From: Lachnospiraceae bacterium
GTDB lineage: Bacteria > Bacillota > Clostridia > Lachnospirales > Lachnospiraceae
Length of the DNA stretch: 64,000 nt
NCBI GenBank assembly: GCA_022510725.1
Contig: JAFLSW010000006.1
Location: 1 to 64,000, forward strand
Direction: 5' to 3'
In this document: positions 16,709 to 24,447 of the stretch, in pieces
Layout: each line of letters starts with the position of its first letter
Numbering within the stretch: the stretch's first letter is position 1
Made by a program: the position numbers and the translations under genes
Notes under the pieces: model-generated
What the model saw: the letters and a program-made list of their open reading frames with translations, nothing else
Told to the model about the DNA's origin: nothing
Databases searched by the model: none

Positions 16709-17257
16709 TCATGCATTTTTTTCTTTCCGTGTAAGGGAAAGTCTGCTGTTCCGGATCACAGGAATCTGCAGCAAGATCGGAACCAATGCGGCCGAAAGGA
16801 CAACACCGGCCAGTCCTTGAATGCAGTTGGGCAGGATTTCGGTAACGGCATAAGCCATGCCGCCATAAAAAATCTCAAATATAAAGTAGCCTGCCACAAC
16901 GATGATACCGGAGGCCAGACCGGAAAGGGCGGTAAGGGGAATGGTGTATTTTCGCAATACTCTGGATGCGGACTGAAATACCACACCTGCCGCAAATGCC
17001 GCAGAGAATTTGATCACAAAGGTTGCAATGCTGAATACATAATAACCGCCTAACAGATCCGCCAGCATAGAACCGATCCCGGCAGCCAGAGCGCCTACAA
17101 AGGGGCCCAATAATATGCCGGAAGCGATGACCATACAATCTCCGATATGGATATAGCCTTTTATGGTAGGGATACGGATCAGCATGGTAGCGATGCAGGT
17201 CAGTGCTGCCATCAGTCCTGCTAATACGATCTTCGTGGTTTTAGTTTGTACATTCAT
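16709..17257 (-). CDS. ECF transporter S component (substrate-binding membrane subunit), substrate unknown
   Basis: 182 residues from the ATG at 17257, chosen because an AGGAGG site lies 7-12 bases upstream. Five to six hydrophobic helices. The N-terminus (KTTKIVLAGLMAALTCIATM) carries the small-residue A-x-x-x-A pattern that docks S components on the EcfT scaffold, and HIGDCMVIASGILLGP and GIGSMLADLLGGY fit the vitamin-transporter S fold. It should capture a vitamin or related compound and work with a shared EcfAAT module encoded elsewhere. The sequence does not let me choose between substrates. A long hairpin with a T run lies directly upstream of its ribosome site. Confidence 0.82.
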   Translation of the reverse strand: MNVQTKTTKIVLAGLMAALTCIATMLIRIPTIKGYIHIGDCMVIASGILLGPFVGALAAGIGSMLADLLGGYYVFSIATFVIKFSAAFAAGVVFQSASRVLRKYTIPLTALSGLASGIIVVAGYFIFEIFYGGMAYAVTEILPNCIQGLAGVVLSAALVPILLQIPVIRNSRLSLTRKEKNA

Positions 17258-17291
17258 GTAAAATCCTCCTTTTACACCCGGATAGCGGTAA

Positions 17292-17357
17292 AGAAAAAGC
17301 CGCACCGGATGATGTCATTGCTATAGTTAGCATATTACACATCATCTGGCGCGGTTT
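17292..17357 (-). terminator. Long hairpin with T run between the ABC operon and the S-component gene (terminator or attenuator)
   Basis: On the minus strand the arms are 17357-17339 and 17315-17297, 19 bases each with only a few G-U pairs, around a 23-base loop, followed by TTTTT. It can end transcription of the amino-acid ABC operon. The T run ends only about 20 bases before the ribosome binding site of the S-component gene, which leaves no room for a promoter after it. It may therefore act as an attenuator for that gene. No known riboswitch consensus was recognised in the 40 bases before it. Confidence 0.65.
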
Positions 17358-17394
17358 GAATAGCCAGAATTGTTTTATTTAACCATGCCAGTTT

Positions 17395-18171
17395 CTAAAC
17401 CAGCACCTTGGATAGAAAATCTTTCAGTCTGTCGCTCTGTGGATTGGTAAAGATCTCGCCGGGGGTATTTTCTTCCACGATCCTGCCGTCGTCCATAAAC
17501 AGTACGCGGGAGCCTACTTCTCTGGCAAAGCCCATTTCATGGGTTACTACCAGCATCGTCATACCGGATTTAGCCAGATCTTTCATAACCTCCAATACCT
17601 CGCCTACCATTTCCGGATCCAGGGCGGAGGTGGGCTCATCAAAAAGAAGTACCTCAGGATTCATACATAAAGCCCGTACAATGGCAATTCGCTGCTTCTG
17701 CCCGCCGGATAACTGGCTGGGATAAGCATCCGCCTTTTCTGCAAGACCTACCCGCTTTAAATATTCCATGGCCATTCTTTCAGCTTCTTCTTTGGGCATT
17801 TTTAAAAGCTTAATAGGAGCCAGGGTCATATTTTTCAGGATCGTCATATGGGGGAACAGATTAAAATGCTGGAATACCATACCGATATTCTGCCTGTATT
17901 GGTCAATGTGTTTATGCTTTCCCGTGATTTCTGTCCCCTTAAAAAGGATCGTGCCTTTAGTCGGTTCCTCTAACAGATTTAAGGTACGGAGAAAAGTGGA
18001 TTTACCGGAACCGGAAGGACCGATGATCACCACCACTTCGCCTTTTTTGATCTCTGTTGATACATTCTTTAAAACGGAAAGGCTGCCAAAGCTTTTGCAC
18101 AGATCATCGATCCGGAAGAGCATGCCGTCGTCTGTACTTTCGATTTCTTCTTTTAATGTATTATCTCTCAC
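17395..18171 (-). CDS. Polar amino acid ABC transporter, ATP-binding protein
   Basis: 258 residues. ABC ATPase of the GlnQ/ArtP type: Walker [13 protein letters not shown] near residue 52, Q-loop in [14 protein letters not shown], signature [15 protein letters not shown], Walker [15 protein letters not shown] and the His switch VVTHEMGFA. The start is a GTG at 18171, with AAGGAGG upstream. The first 17 residues precede the usual family start, so a later ATG ([13 protein letters not shown]) is possible but has no better ribosome site. The gene overlaps the permease gene by 11 bases. The protein drives uptake of a polar amino acid with the two genes upstream. Confidence 0.93.
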   Translation of the reverse strand: MRDNTLKEEIESTDDGMLFRIDDLCKSFGSLSVLKNVSTEIKKGEVVVIIGPSGSGKSTFLRTLNLLEEPTKGTILFKGTEITGKHKHIDQYRQNIGMVFQHFNLFPHMTILKNMTLAPIKLLKMPKEEAERMAMEYLKRVGLAEKADAYPSQLSGGQKQRIAIVRALCMNPEVLLFDEPTSALDPEMVGEVLEVMKDLAKSGMTMLVVTHEMGFAREVGSRVLFMDDGRIVEENTPGEIFTNPQSDRLKDFLSKVLV

Positions 18172-18850
18172 TGCTTCGCAACCTCCTTTCCAGCATCTTA
18201 ACCAAAGAGGTTAAGATCATGACCATGATCAGGTAGATAAAGGCTACTGCGATCAGTGGCATAAATGCTTCATAAGTTATGCTCCGGATGATATCGCCGC
18301 CTCTTGTCAGATCCTGTAATCCGATATAGCCGCAGATGGAGGTCTCCTTTAATAATACGATAAATTCGTTAGCAAGGGCAGGCAGTACATTTTTAAAGGC
18401 CTGGGGCATGATGATATGGTACATGGTCCGGGGATAGGAAAAGCCCAGGCTTCGTCCTGCTTCAAACTGTCCCTGGTCAATGGACATGATGCCGGAGCGG
18501 ACGATCTCCGCCACATAGGCTCCGGAATTGATGCCAAAGGCCAGAATGGCTACGAATATCTTATTGACAGAAACGCTTGAAAAAATAACATAGTATATAA
18601 TCAACAGCTGAACCATAACGGGTGTTCCCCTGATGATGGTCAAATATAAATTACATATGAGATTTAAAAATTTCAGCTTGTGTGTCTTATCATAGGTGGA
18701 ACGGATGATAGCCACCAAAAACCCCAGTGCAATACCTAATAATACTGCAAACAGGGTGATCGTGAGAGTGTTCTTTAATCCGTTTAAAAGATACTGGTAT
18801 CGATCATCCTGAATAAAGTTTTGTATAAACTTTTCTTTCAATGCATCCAA
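18161..18850 (-). CDS. Polar amino acid ABC transporter, permease
   Basis: 229 residues with about five membrane helices. It matches the HisM/GlnP family: [20 protein letters not shown] at the start, [17 protein letters not shown], and the EAA loop [21 protein letters not shown] that contacts the ATPase. Being a single permease, it should form a homodimer. Its 3' end overlaps the ATPase gene by 11 bases; the binding-protein gene ends 12 bases upstream of its start. The substrate cannot be read from the permease. Confidence 0.94.
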   Translation of the reverse strand: MDALKEKFIQNFIQDDRYQYLLNGLKNTLTITLFAVLLGIALGFLVAIIRSTYDKTHKLKFLNLICNLYLTIIRGTPVMVQLLIIYYVIFSSVSVNKIFVAILAFGINSGAYVAEIVRSGIMSIDQGQFEAGRSLGFSYPRTMYHIIMPQAFKNVLPALANEFIVLLKETSICGYIGLQDLTRGGDIIRSITYEAFMPLIAVAFIYLIMVMILTSLVKMLERRLRSSER

Positions 18851-18862
18851 AGCGTGACTCCT

Positions 18863-19660
18863 TTATTTTTTTCTTACGATAATGACCTGTGTAGCAGTGG
18901 TATAGGTGTCTGTAAAATCAATGTTCTTCAGACGATCCTCTGTTACGGTCATGCCTGCTGCACCGAAGTCAGCCTTGCCGGACTGTACGGCAGTGATAAT
19001 GGAATCGAATTCCATATCCTCGATAATCAGTTCATAGCCCAGCTTATCGCAGATCGCTCTTGCGATTTCCACATCGATTCCTGTGATTTCATTGTTGGAA
19101 TAGTACTCGTAAGGCTCAAAAGCAGCGTTGGTAGCCATGACCAAAGTGCCGTTGGGATAAGAGGTTCCTTCGGGAGTCACATAAGGGCAGGTTCCCTTGG
19201 TATCGTCTCCGATATAGTTTGCTACGATCTGGTCTAAAGTGCCTTCCGATCTTAACTCAGCCAAAGCTTTATTGAAATCCTGGGTCAGTTCGGGATGGTC
19301 TTTGCTGATGCAGATGGCATATTCTTCAACGGCAAATTCCTCTTCCAGGATAGTCAGGTCGTCATTTTTTGCCACAAAAGCCTGTGCAGGCTGATTGTCG
19401 ATGATAACACAATCTACCTTGCCCTGTTTTAAAGCCATAACGGCATCATTACCTTTGTTGTAACGCTCAATGGTGGAACCATCTTCTTCAAATTCGCTGG
19501 CAAAGATGTCACCGGTAGTTCCTAACTGTACGCCGATGGTCTTGCCGGGCAGATCGTCTTCGGAAAACACGGTATTTTCAGGTATCTTGTCTCCGCAGGC
19601 ACATAAGGATAAAGCCATAACGCCGGCCAAAGCCAAAGTGATCAATTTACTTTTTTTCAT
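18863..19660 (-). CDS. Polar amino acid ABC transporter, substrate-binding lipoprotein
   Basis: 265 residues. Lipoprotein signal peptide with lipobox LCAC, then a family 3 solute-binding fold: GKTIGVQLGTTGD, KQGKVDCVIIDNQPA, a linker, and a second copy-like lobe with NAAFEPYEYYSNNEITGIDVEIA and AVQSGKADFGAAGMTVTEDR. The order is circularly arranged: the GIDVEIA-containing segment, usually near the N-terminus, is found near residue 200 here, after the lobe that usually comes second. It is anchored outside the membrane and delivers a polar amino acid to the permease. A strong promoter lies upstream. Confidence 0.92.
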   Translation of the reverse strand: MKKSKLITLALAGVMALSLCACGDKIPENTVFSEDDLPGKTIGVQLGTTGDIFASEFEEDGSTIERYNKGNDAVMALKQGKVDCVIIDNQPAQAFVAKNDDLTILEEEFAVEEYAICISKDHPELTQDFNKALAELRSEGTLDQIVANYIGDDTKGTCPYVTPEGTSYPNGTLVMATNAAFEPYEYYSNNEITGIDVEIARAICDKLGYELIIEDMEFDSIITAVQSGKADFGAAGMTVTEDRLKNIDFTDTYTTATQVIIVRKK

Positions 19661-19710
19661 AATATATTTCTCCTTCTTTTATGTATTTTGTATATGCTCA
19701 CACATGGAAC

Positions 19711-19739
19711 ATTATAACAGAGGCAGAAAAACAGTGCAA
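19711..19739 (-). promoter_or_regulatory. Sigma-A promoter of the amino-acid ABC operon
   Basis: Minus strand: TTGCAC (19739-19734), 17-base spacer, TATAAT (19716-19711), about 50 bases upstream of the start of the binding-protein gene. Confidence 0.82.
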
Positions 19740-19845
19740 TATGAAAAAAAGTAGGAAAAGATGTATTTTTTATGGCAAAATGAAGCGGTTTGCAGTAAAA
19801 TATAAAATAATAGAGCAATAAAATAAAGCAAAGGAAGGGGAAGCT

Positions 19846-20829
19846 ATGATATTTAAATGTAAAAGCTGCGGAGCCAATATCCTTTGGTCTCCGGAAAAAG
19901 GCAGCATGCGCTGCCCCCACTGTGACAGCCTTGATACAGAAGAAATGGTACAGGGAGATGGCATGGTGCAATGTGTCTCCTGTGGGGCGCCTATCCAGCC
20001 AAAACAATATGACAGTGCCACTAAATGCCAGCACTGCGGCGCTTATATGATCTTTGACCAGCGCATCAGCGGGGAGTTGAGACCCCATCTGATCCTGCCC
20101 TTTAAGATCGGCAAGGAACAGGCTAAAGAGATTCTTAAGAAAGAGTTTGGCAGAAAGCTGTTTGTGCCAAGTACTTTTTTGAAGGAAGCCTCCCTGGATA
20201 AGATGGAAGGTGATTACATACCCTTCTTTTTATATGATTATCATTGCCGGTATCGTTTCAGTGCAAAGGCAAAAAAAATCAGGAGCTGGACCACCGGCGA
20301 TACGGAATATACGGAGACCTCTATTTATCAGATCTTCCGGGATATGGAAACGGAGTTTTCACGGATTCCTGCAGATGCCTCCATTGCCATGCCGGATGAT
20401 GAAATGGATCTGTTAGAGCCCTATGAATATGGTGACTTGACTGCCTTTGATCCCAAATATATGTCCGGTTTTTTGGGGGAGATGTATAGCATAGACAAAG
20501 AAACTTTGGAACCCAGAGCGCGGAATAAGGTGAGAAGTGATGCATCGTCCCTGATGAGAGAGAGTATATCGGGATACAGCAGCGTGACGCCGGAGACGGA
20601 TGATCTGCGGACAGACTTGATGGCAGAGAATTATGCCCTTCTTCCTGTGTGGAACTATGTATTCCGGTTCAGGCAAAAAGATTATCGTTTCCGCTTAAAC
20701 GGACAGACCGGCAAACTGGTAGGAAGAGCGCCTATTTCCACTGCCAAAATGGCAGCATATGGGGCAACCCTTTTTGCATGTATTACGGCTATCGGGTATC
20801 TTTTGAACGGAATTTTGGGAGGTATCTGA
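19846..20829 (+). CDS. Zinc-ribbon protein with C-terminal membrane anchor
   Basis: 327 residues. Four Cys pairs at the N-terminus form two to three zinc ribbons: CKSCGA, CPHCDS, CVSCGA and CQHCGA, as in the DNA-binding-like zinc-ribbon proteins (TFIIB-type) annotated next to TPM proteins in clostridia. The middle is beta-rich (PHLILPFKIGKEQAKEIL, FVPSTFLKEASLDKMEGDYI) and one hydrophobic helix (about 303-322) ends the protein. AGGAAGGGGAAG lies upstream of the ATG. The next gene starts one base after the stop, so the two products probably work together at the membrane. The role is unknown. Confidence 0.75.
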   Translation: MIFKCKSCGANILWSPEKGSMRCPHCDSLDTEEMVQGDGMVQCVSCGAPIQPKQYDSATKCQHCGAYMIFDQRISGELRPHLILPFKIGKEQAKEILKKEFGRKLFVPSTFLKEASLDKMEGDYIPFFLYDYHCRYRFSAKAKKIRSWTTGDTEYTETSIYQIFRDMETEFSRIPADASIAMPDDEMDLLEPYEYGDLTAFDPKYMSGFLGEMYSIDKETLEPRARNKVRSDASSLMRESISGYSSVTPETDDLRTDLMAENYALLPVWNYVFRFRQKDYRFRLNGQTGKLVGRAPISTAKMAAYGATLFACITAIGYLLNGILGGI

Positions 20830-20830
20830 C

Positions 20831-21661
20831 ATGAAAAATTATTTTAAACATTTTAGAATCATTTTTATCGTAGTAGCCGTTATGTTGGTGATCTTTATCG
20901 GAATCAAGGTAGCAAACGGCACTTTGGGCGGCTATAAGCGGACCAATAACAATGCTCCTGCAGAAAGAGTATATGATTATGCGGATAAACTGACCGATGA
21001 ACAGGAGAATAAGCTGCGGGCGCTGATCGCTCAGAAAGAAAATGAGATCGGCTGCGACATCGTTTTGGTTACCATAGCCGATCCTTCCATCGACAGTGAT
21101 TATGCCATGATGAACTATGCCGATGATTTTTATGATGACAATCAATACGGCTATGATGTTCCCTGGGGAGACGGGGCCTTGTATCTGGATAACTGGGCAA
21201 GAGATGTGGATCCGTTGGCAGACAATTATTGCTGGTTTTCCACCTGCGGCAGGGTGGAACGAAAATATTCCACAAGCGACATTAACTGGCTTATAGAGGA
21301 TGTATGCAGGACTGTTAATTCGGATCCTTACGGAGCCTATGTGACCTATGTGAATTCCTTAAGCCGGACCATGTCCGGGAAAGATGATGGTTTTCCGGAG
21401 TCTTTTATTTGGGCGGCAGCTATTTTTATCACTGTAGTTTATATCATCTGCAATGTGATCAACAATAAAGGAAAGAAGACCACCAAATCCGATACATATA
21501 TAAGCAGAGTTCCCCATTTCCACGATAGGAGGGATATTTTCCTTACGAAACACACCACCACCAGACATATCCAAAGAAGCAGCGGCGGTGGCGGCGGTGG
21601 CGGCGGTCACCACATTTCCTCCGGCGGACATTCCCACGGCGGTGGCGGAGGACGCCATTAG
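20831..21661 (+). CDS. TPM-domain membrane protein with Gly/His-rich tail
   Basis: 276 residues. An N-terminal membrane helix (IIFIVVAVMLVIFIGIKVA), a TPM domain (RVYDYADKLTDEQENKLRAL, CDIVLVTIADPS, and an acidic DDFYDDNQYG loop), a second helix near residues 196-215, and a Gly/His-rich C-terminus with HHISSGGHSHGGGGGRH. TPM (YgcG/Psb32) proteins are linked to membrane protein quality control and photosystem repair in plants, but in anaerobes their role is not known. The His cluster could bind metal. The 3' end overlaps the convergent gpr gene by four bases. Confidence 0.85.
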   Translation: MKNYFKHFRIIFIVVAVMLVIFIGIKVANGTLGGYKRTNNNAPAERVYDYADKLTDEQENKLRALIAQKENEIGCDIVLVTIADPSIDSDYAMMNYADDFYDDNQYGYDVPWGDGALYLDNWARDVDPLADNYCWFSTCGRVERKYSTSDINWLIEDVCRTVNSDPYGAYVTYVNSLSRTMSGKDDGFPESFIWAAAIFITVVYIICNVINNKGKKTTKSDTYISRVPHFHDRRDIFLTKHTTTRHIQRSSGGGGGGGGHHISSGGHSHGGGGGRH

Positions 21662-22578
21662 ATATCATCAAAGGTCATGTTCAATGCTTCGGATACGGTG
21701 TAGCTCAATCGCTTTATGATGGCATCCACATCCTTGCCGGTGACATACATGTTGTTCAATTCCTTTAACAGCGTATTGTCATAGGAGGCCTGAAGCATGT
21801 GCAGATCGATGGAATGATCGGATTTGTTGGAAAAATCATCCAATGCATCCCAAACAATAGTTGCGGCATCTACGACGGTAGGGATGCCGATGGCAATAAC
21901 AGGGACGCCCAGACTTTCTTTGGTCAGGGCGTTTCTGTGATTTCCCACACCGGATCCGGGATGAATACCGGTATCGGTGATCTGGATGGTGCGGTTTAAG
22001 CGATGCAGGGTCCTGGCTGCCAGGGAATCGATCACGATTAAAACATCAGGAGAGGTCTGCTCTACCACACCCCTGATGATCTCTGCGGTTTCCATACCGT
22101 TTTGTGCCATAACGCCGGGGGCCAAAGAACTGACAGAATGCATTTTGCTTTTGTCATAGGCAGCAGTGCCGTACTCCATGATGATATGCCTGGTGATGCA
22201 GAGATTGTCGATCACATGGGGGCCTAAAGAATCTGCAGTCACATCCCGGTTTCCCAGTCCGATCACCAGAATAGATTGTTCTTTTTCAAAATTGGGGATC
22301 AGTTCCTTTACAATAGAAGAAAGATGGGTGGAAACCTCTCTGTGGCTTTCTTCGTCAGGCTCATCCAAAGCGGGTGCTTCTATGGTGATATAAGTACCCA
22401 TAGGCTTACCCAGAGTCTTGGCGGCATTTTTGGTAGTGACCGACACAGTGGTGACAAATACCTGGTCTTCTTCGTAGTTTTTTTCCTCTACATCGATGCC
22501 GTGGATGCGGGATGAAGTATCTCCGATGCTTTCATGGGCCTCCAGGGCAAGGTCTGTACGGATCTGCTGGCTTTGCAT
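21658..22578 (-). CDS. gpr: GPR endopeptidase (germination protease)
   Basis: 306 residues. Typical start MQSQQIRTDLALEAHES, the propeptide region, and the conserved core VLVIGLGNRDVTADSLGPHV followed by APGVMAQNGMETAEIIRG and the late GNHRNALTKESLGVPVIAIG. GPR is a spore-core protease that starts degradation of small acid-soluble proteins at germination; it is made as a zymogen under sigma-G. The AGGAGG site (22590-22585) gives a good start. No convincing sigma-G promoter was seen. It is divergent from rpsT, the usual clostridial neighbour. Confidence 0.95.
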   Translation of the reverse strand: MQSQQIRTDLALEAHESIGDTSSRIHGIDVEEKNYEEDQVFVTTVSVTTKNAAKTLGKPMGTYITIEAPALDEPDEESHREVSTHLSSIVKELIPNFEKEQSILVIGLGNRDVTADSLGPHVIDNLCITRHIIMEYGTAAYDKSKMHSVSSLAPGVMAQNGMETAEIIRGVVEQTSPDVLIVIDSLAARTLHRLNRTIQITDTGIHPGSGVGNHRNALTKESLGVPVIAIGIPTVVDAATIVWDALDDFSNKSDHSIDLHMLQASYDNTLLKELNNMYVTGKDVDAIIKRLSYTVSEALNMTFDDI

Positions 22579-22647
22579 ATCATGCCTCCTAAAATCAAAT
22601 AAATGGATTTTGTTCTCTATTTTTTCCGAAAAATTGCGAAATATGTA

Positions 22648-22676
22648 TTGACATTAAAAAAGGTTTCCGCTATTAT
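22648..22676 (+). promoter_or_regulatory. Sigma-A promoter of rpsT
   Basis: Perfect TTGACA (22648-22653), 17 bases, TATTAT (22671-22676) within TATTATAAT. About 85 bases of leader follow before the start codon. Confidence 0.85.
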
Positions 22677-22701
22677 AATATGCGTGTGTTCGCATTAGTC
22701 T

Positions 22702-22731
22702 GCCCGTGTCTGGATGAAGCGTGACACAGGC
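22702..22731 (+). promoter_or_regulatory. Stem-loop in the rpsT leader
   Basis: gcccgtgtc (22702-22710) pairs with gacacaggc (22723-22731), with one mismatch, around a 12-base loop. Ribosomal protein S20 represses its own synthesis in some bacteria, so this may be an autoregulatory element. The function is inferred. Confidence 0.35.
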
Positions 22732-22767
22732 GTTAAGCATAGGATTTTTGAAATAGGAGGTGTGGTC

Positions 22768-23031
22768 ATGGCTAACATCAAATCTGCTAAAAAGAGAATT
22801 TTGGTAAACAGAACAAAAGCTGAAAGAAATAAAGCCATCAAGTCCGGCGTTAAGACTTCCATTAAGAAAGTTTACGCTGCAATTGATGCAAAAGATGCAG
22901 ATGCAGCAAGAGAGGCATTGAATAATGCTACCATTGCAATTGATAAAGCAGCTACCAAAGGCGTTTATCACAAGAACAATGCATCCAGAAAGGTTTCCCG
23001 TTTAGCAAAAGCTGTAAACGGTATCAGCTAA
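22768..23031 (+). CDS. rpsT: 30S ribosomal protein S20
   Basis: 87 residues from ATG 22768, preceded by AGGAGGTG; the frame extends upstream but the leader is not coding. Sequence: MANIKSAKKRILVNRTKAER, then a basic helical body ending in KVSRLAKAVNGIS. S20 binds 16S rRNA and helps initiation-complex formation. It has its own promoter and terminator and is the first gene of the conserved rpsT-gpr-spoIIP-lepA-hemW region. Confidence 0.97.
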   Translation: MANIKSAKKRILVNRTKAERNKAIKSGVKTSIKKVYAAIDAKDADAAREALNNATIAIDKAATKGVYHKNNASRKVSRLAKAVNGIS

Positions 23032-23057
23032 TCTTTTCTAAATAAAAAGGTAAAATG

Positions 23058-23099
23058 AGCACGATTTCCGGTCTGCTGCCGGTATCGTGCTTTTTTTTT
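23058..23099 (+). terminator. Rho-independent terminator after rpsT
   Basis: agcacgat (23058-23065) pairs with atcgtgct (23084-23091), with an inner CCGG stem, and is followed by a run of nine T. Confidence 0.93.
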
Positions 23100-23126
23100 G
23101 CGCAGACGGCATTTTTGTACAAACAG

Positions 23127-23155
23127 GTATAGACAGGCATTTTCACTCATATATT
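23127..23155 (+). promoter_or_regulatory. Sigma-E-like promoter of spoIIP
   Basis: GTATAGA (23127-23133), 14 bases, CATATATT (23148-23155), 14 bases before the start codon. Spacing fits the early mother-cell sigma-E pattern; spoIIP is in the sigma-E regulon in Bacillus. Confidence 0.45.
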
Positions 23156-23169
23156 TAACTGGTGATAAC

Positions 23170-24384
23170 ATGGGGAGAAGATGGACAAAACTGGGGCAGG
23201 AAAACGCTCTTTTTTTCCTGGCAGTTGCATGTTTGCTGATACTGTTGGAAGTAGGATTTAAAGAACAGTTATTTAGCCTGGTTTATCCGGGCATTTCTTA
23301 TCTTACAGGATTTTATGAGAAACAAGACAATGAGTTATGTAAACTAATTGTCTCCTTTTCCAACGGATATTATGGATATAGGAAGGAACAGGAAGCCTTA
23401 TCTGTATCTGTGGAAAATATGGCGGGCGTCCAGGGGATGCTGTTTTATTATGAAAGAGAAGAGGAGGAGGCAGGTATAAGCGGACCGGGAAATGAAGGGC
23501 TGGCTGAGGACGAGTCTATGGATGAGATTTTTTTATCCCAGGATCTGCAGCAGGAGATTGCCAGAGAAAACGGTGCATTTTATTCTGCGGAATTTGTCAA
23601 AGCGACCCAGCCCTCTGTCGTGATAGATTATGAAAAATTGCTGGATTTTGAGTATTTAAGAAAGCATTTCTACACTGTGGACGCTTCCACAGATATTGGG
23701 CCGGAACGCCTTGATGCCCGCAGGATGCTTTCTTATGATGCCACCGTTTCTACGGAAGGCGACGGTCCGCAGATTTTGATCTATCACACCCACTCCCAGG
23801 AAGGTTTTGCAGACAGTATACCGGGAGATGAGGCAACTTCCATTATTGGGGTAGGAGACGAACTGGCCAGAGTCCTAGAGGAAGAATACGGATTTTCCGT
23901 ATTGCATCATAAAGGGGTATATGATGTGGAAAGCCGGGATTATGCCTATTCTGCGGCGGGTCCTGACATTGAGCGGATACTGAAAGAAAATCCTTCTATT
24001 CAGGTGGTGATCGATCTCCACAGAGATGGTGTGGCAGACAGCACCAGGCTGGTAACTACGGTAGGCGGCAGGCCTACGGCACAGTTCATGTTTTTTAATG
24101 GCGTGAGTTTTCTAAAGAGCACGGGGCCGGTAGATTACCTGGAAAACCCTTATATGGAGGAAAATCTGGCCTTTTCTTTTCAGATGAAGCTGGCAGCGGA
24201 TGAATATTATCCCGGTTTTTCCAGAAATATTTATTTAAAGGGGCTGCGCTATAATATGCATTATTGCCCCAAAAGCCTGTTGATCGAAGTGGGAGCCCAG
24301 ACCAATACTGTGGAAGAAGTCATGAATGCGGTAGAACCCATTGCCCATATCCTTGCTATGGTCATGAAGGGAGAAAAGCCTTAA
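23170..24384 (+). CDS. spoIIP: Stage II sporulation protein P (peptidoglycan amidase/endopeptidase)
   Basis: 404 residues from ATG 23170; the frame is open earlier but starts inside the rpsT terminator. One N-terminal membrane anchor (residues 13-32) with the catalytic domain outside. Conserved zinc-site motifs: ILIYHTHSQEGF with H206 and H208, VVIDLHRDGV with H284, and LLIEVGAQTN with E373. SpoIIP works with SpoIID and SpoIIM to degrade septal peptidoglycan during engulfment. A sigma-E-like promoter lies just upstream and the ribosome site is weak (GGTGAT). Confidence 0.92.
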   Translation: MGRRWTKLGQENALFFLAVACLLILLEVGFKEQLFSLVYPGISYLTGFYEKQDNELCKLIVSFSNGYYGYRKEQEALSVSVENMAGVQGMLFYYEREEEEAGISGPGNEGLAEDESMDEIFLSQDLQQEIARENGAFYSAEFVKATQPSVVIDYEKLLDFEYLRKHFYTVDASTDIGPERLDARRMLSYDATVSTEGDGPQILIYHTHSQEGFADSIPGDEATSIIGVGDELARVLEEEYGFSVLHHKGVYDVESRDYAYSAAGPDIERILKENPSIQVVIDLHRDGVADSTRLVTTVGGRPTAQFMFFNGVSFLKSTGPVDYLENPYMEENLAFSFQMKLAADEYYPGFSRNIYLKGLRYNMHYCPKSLLIEVGAQTNTVEEVMNAVEPIAHILAMVMKGEKP

Positions 24385-24389
24385 GAAAG

Positions 24390-24418
24390 TTGCCACAAAA
24401 TGAGAATTTTGGTATACT
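24390..24418 (+). promoter_or_regulatory. Sigma-A promoter of lepA
   Basis: TTGCCA (24390-24395), 17 bases, TATACT (24413-24418), 29 bases before the ATG. Confidence 0.78.
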
Positions 24419-24447
24419 TTTATGCAGAAACATGAGGAGGCACTCAT

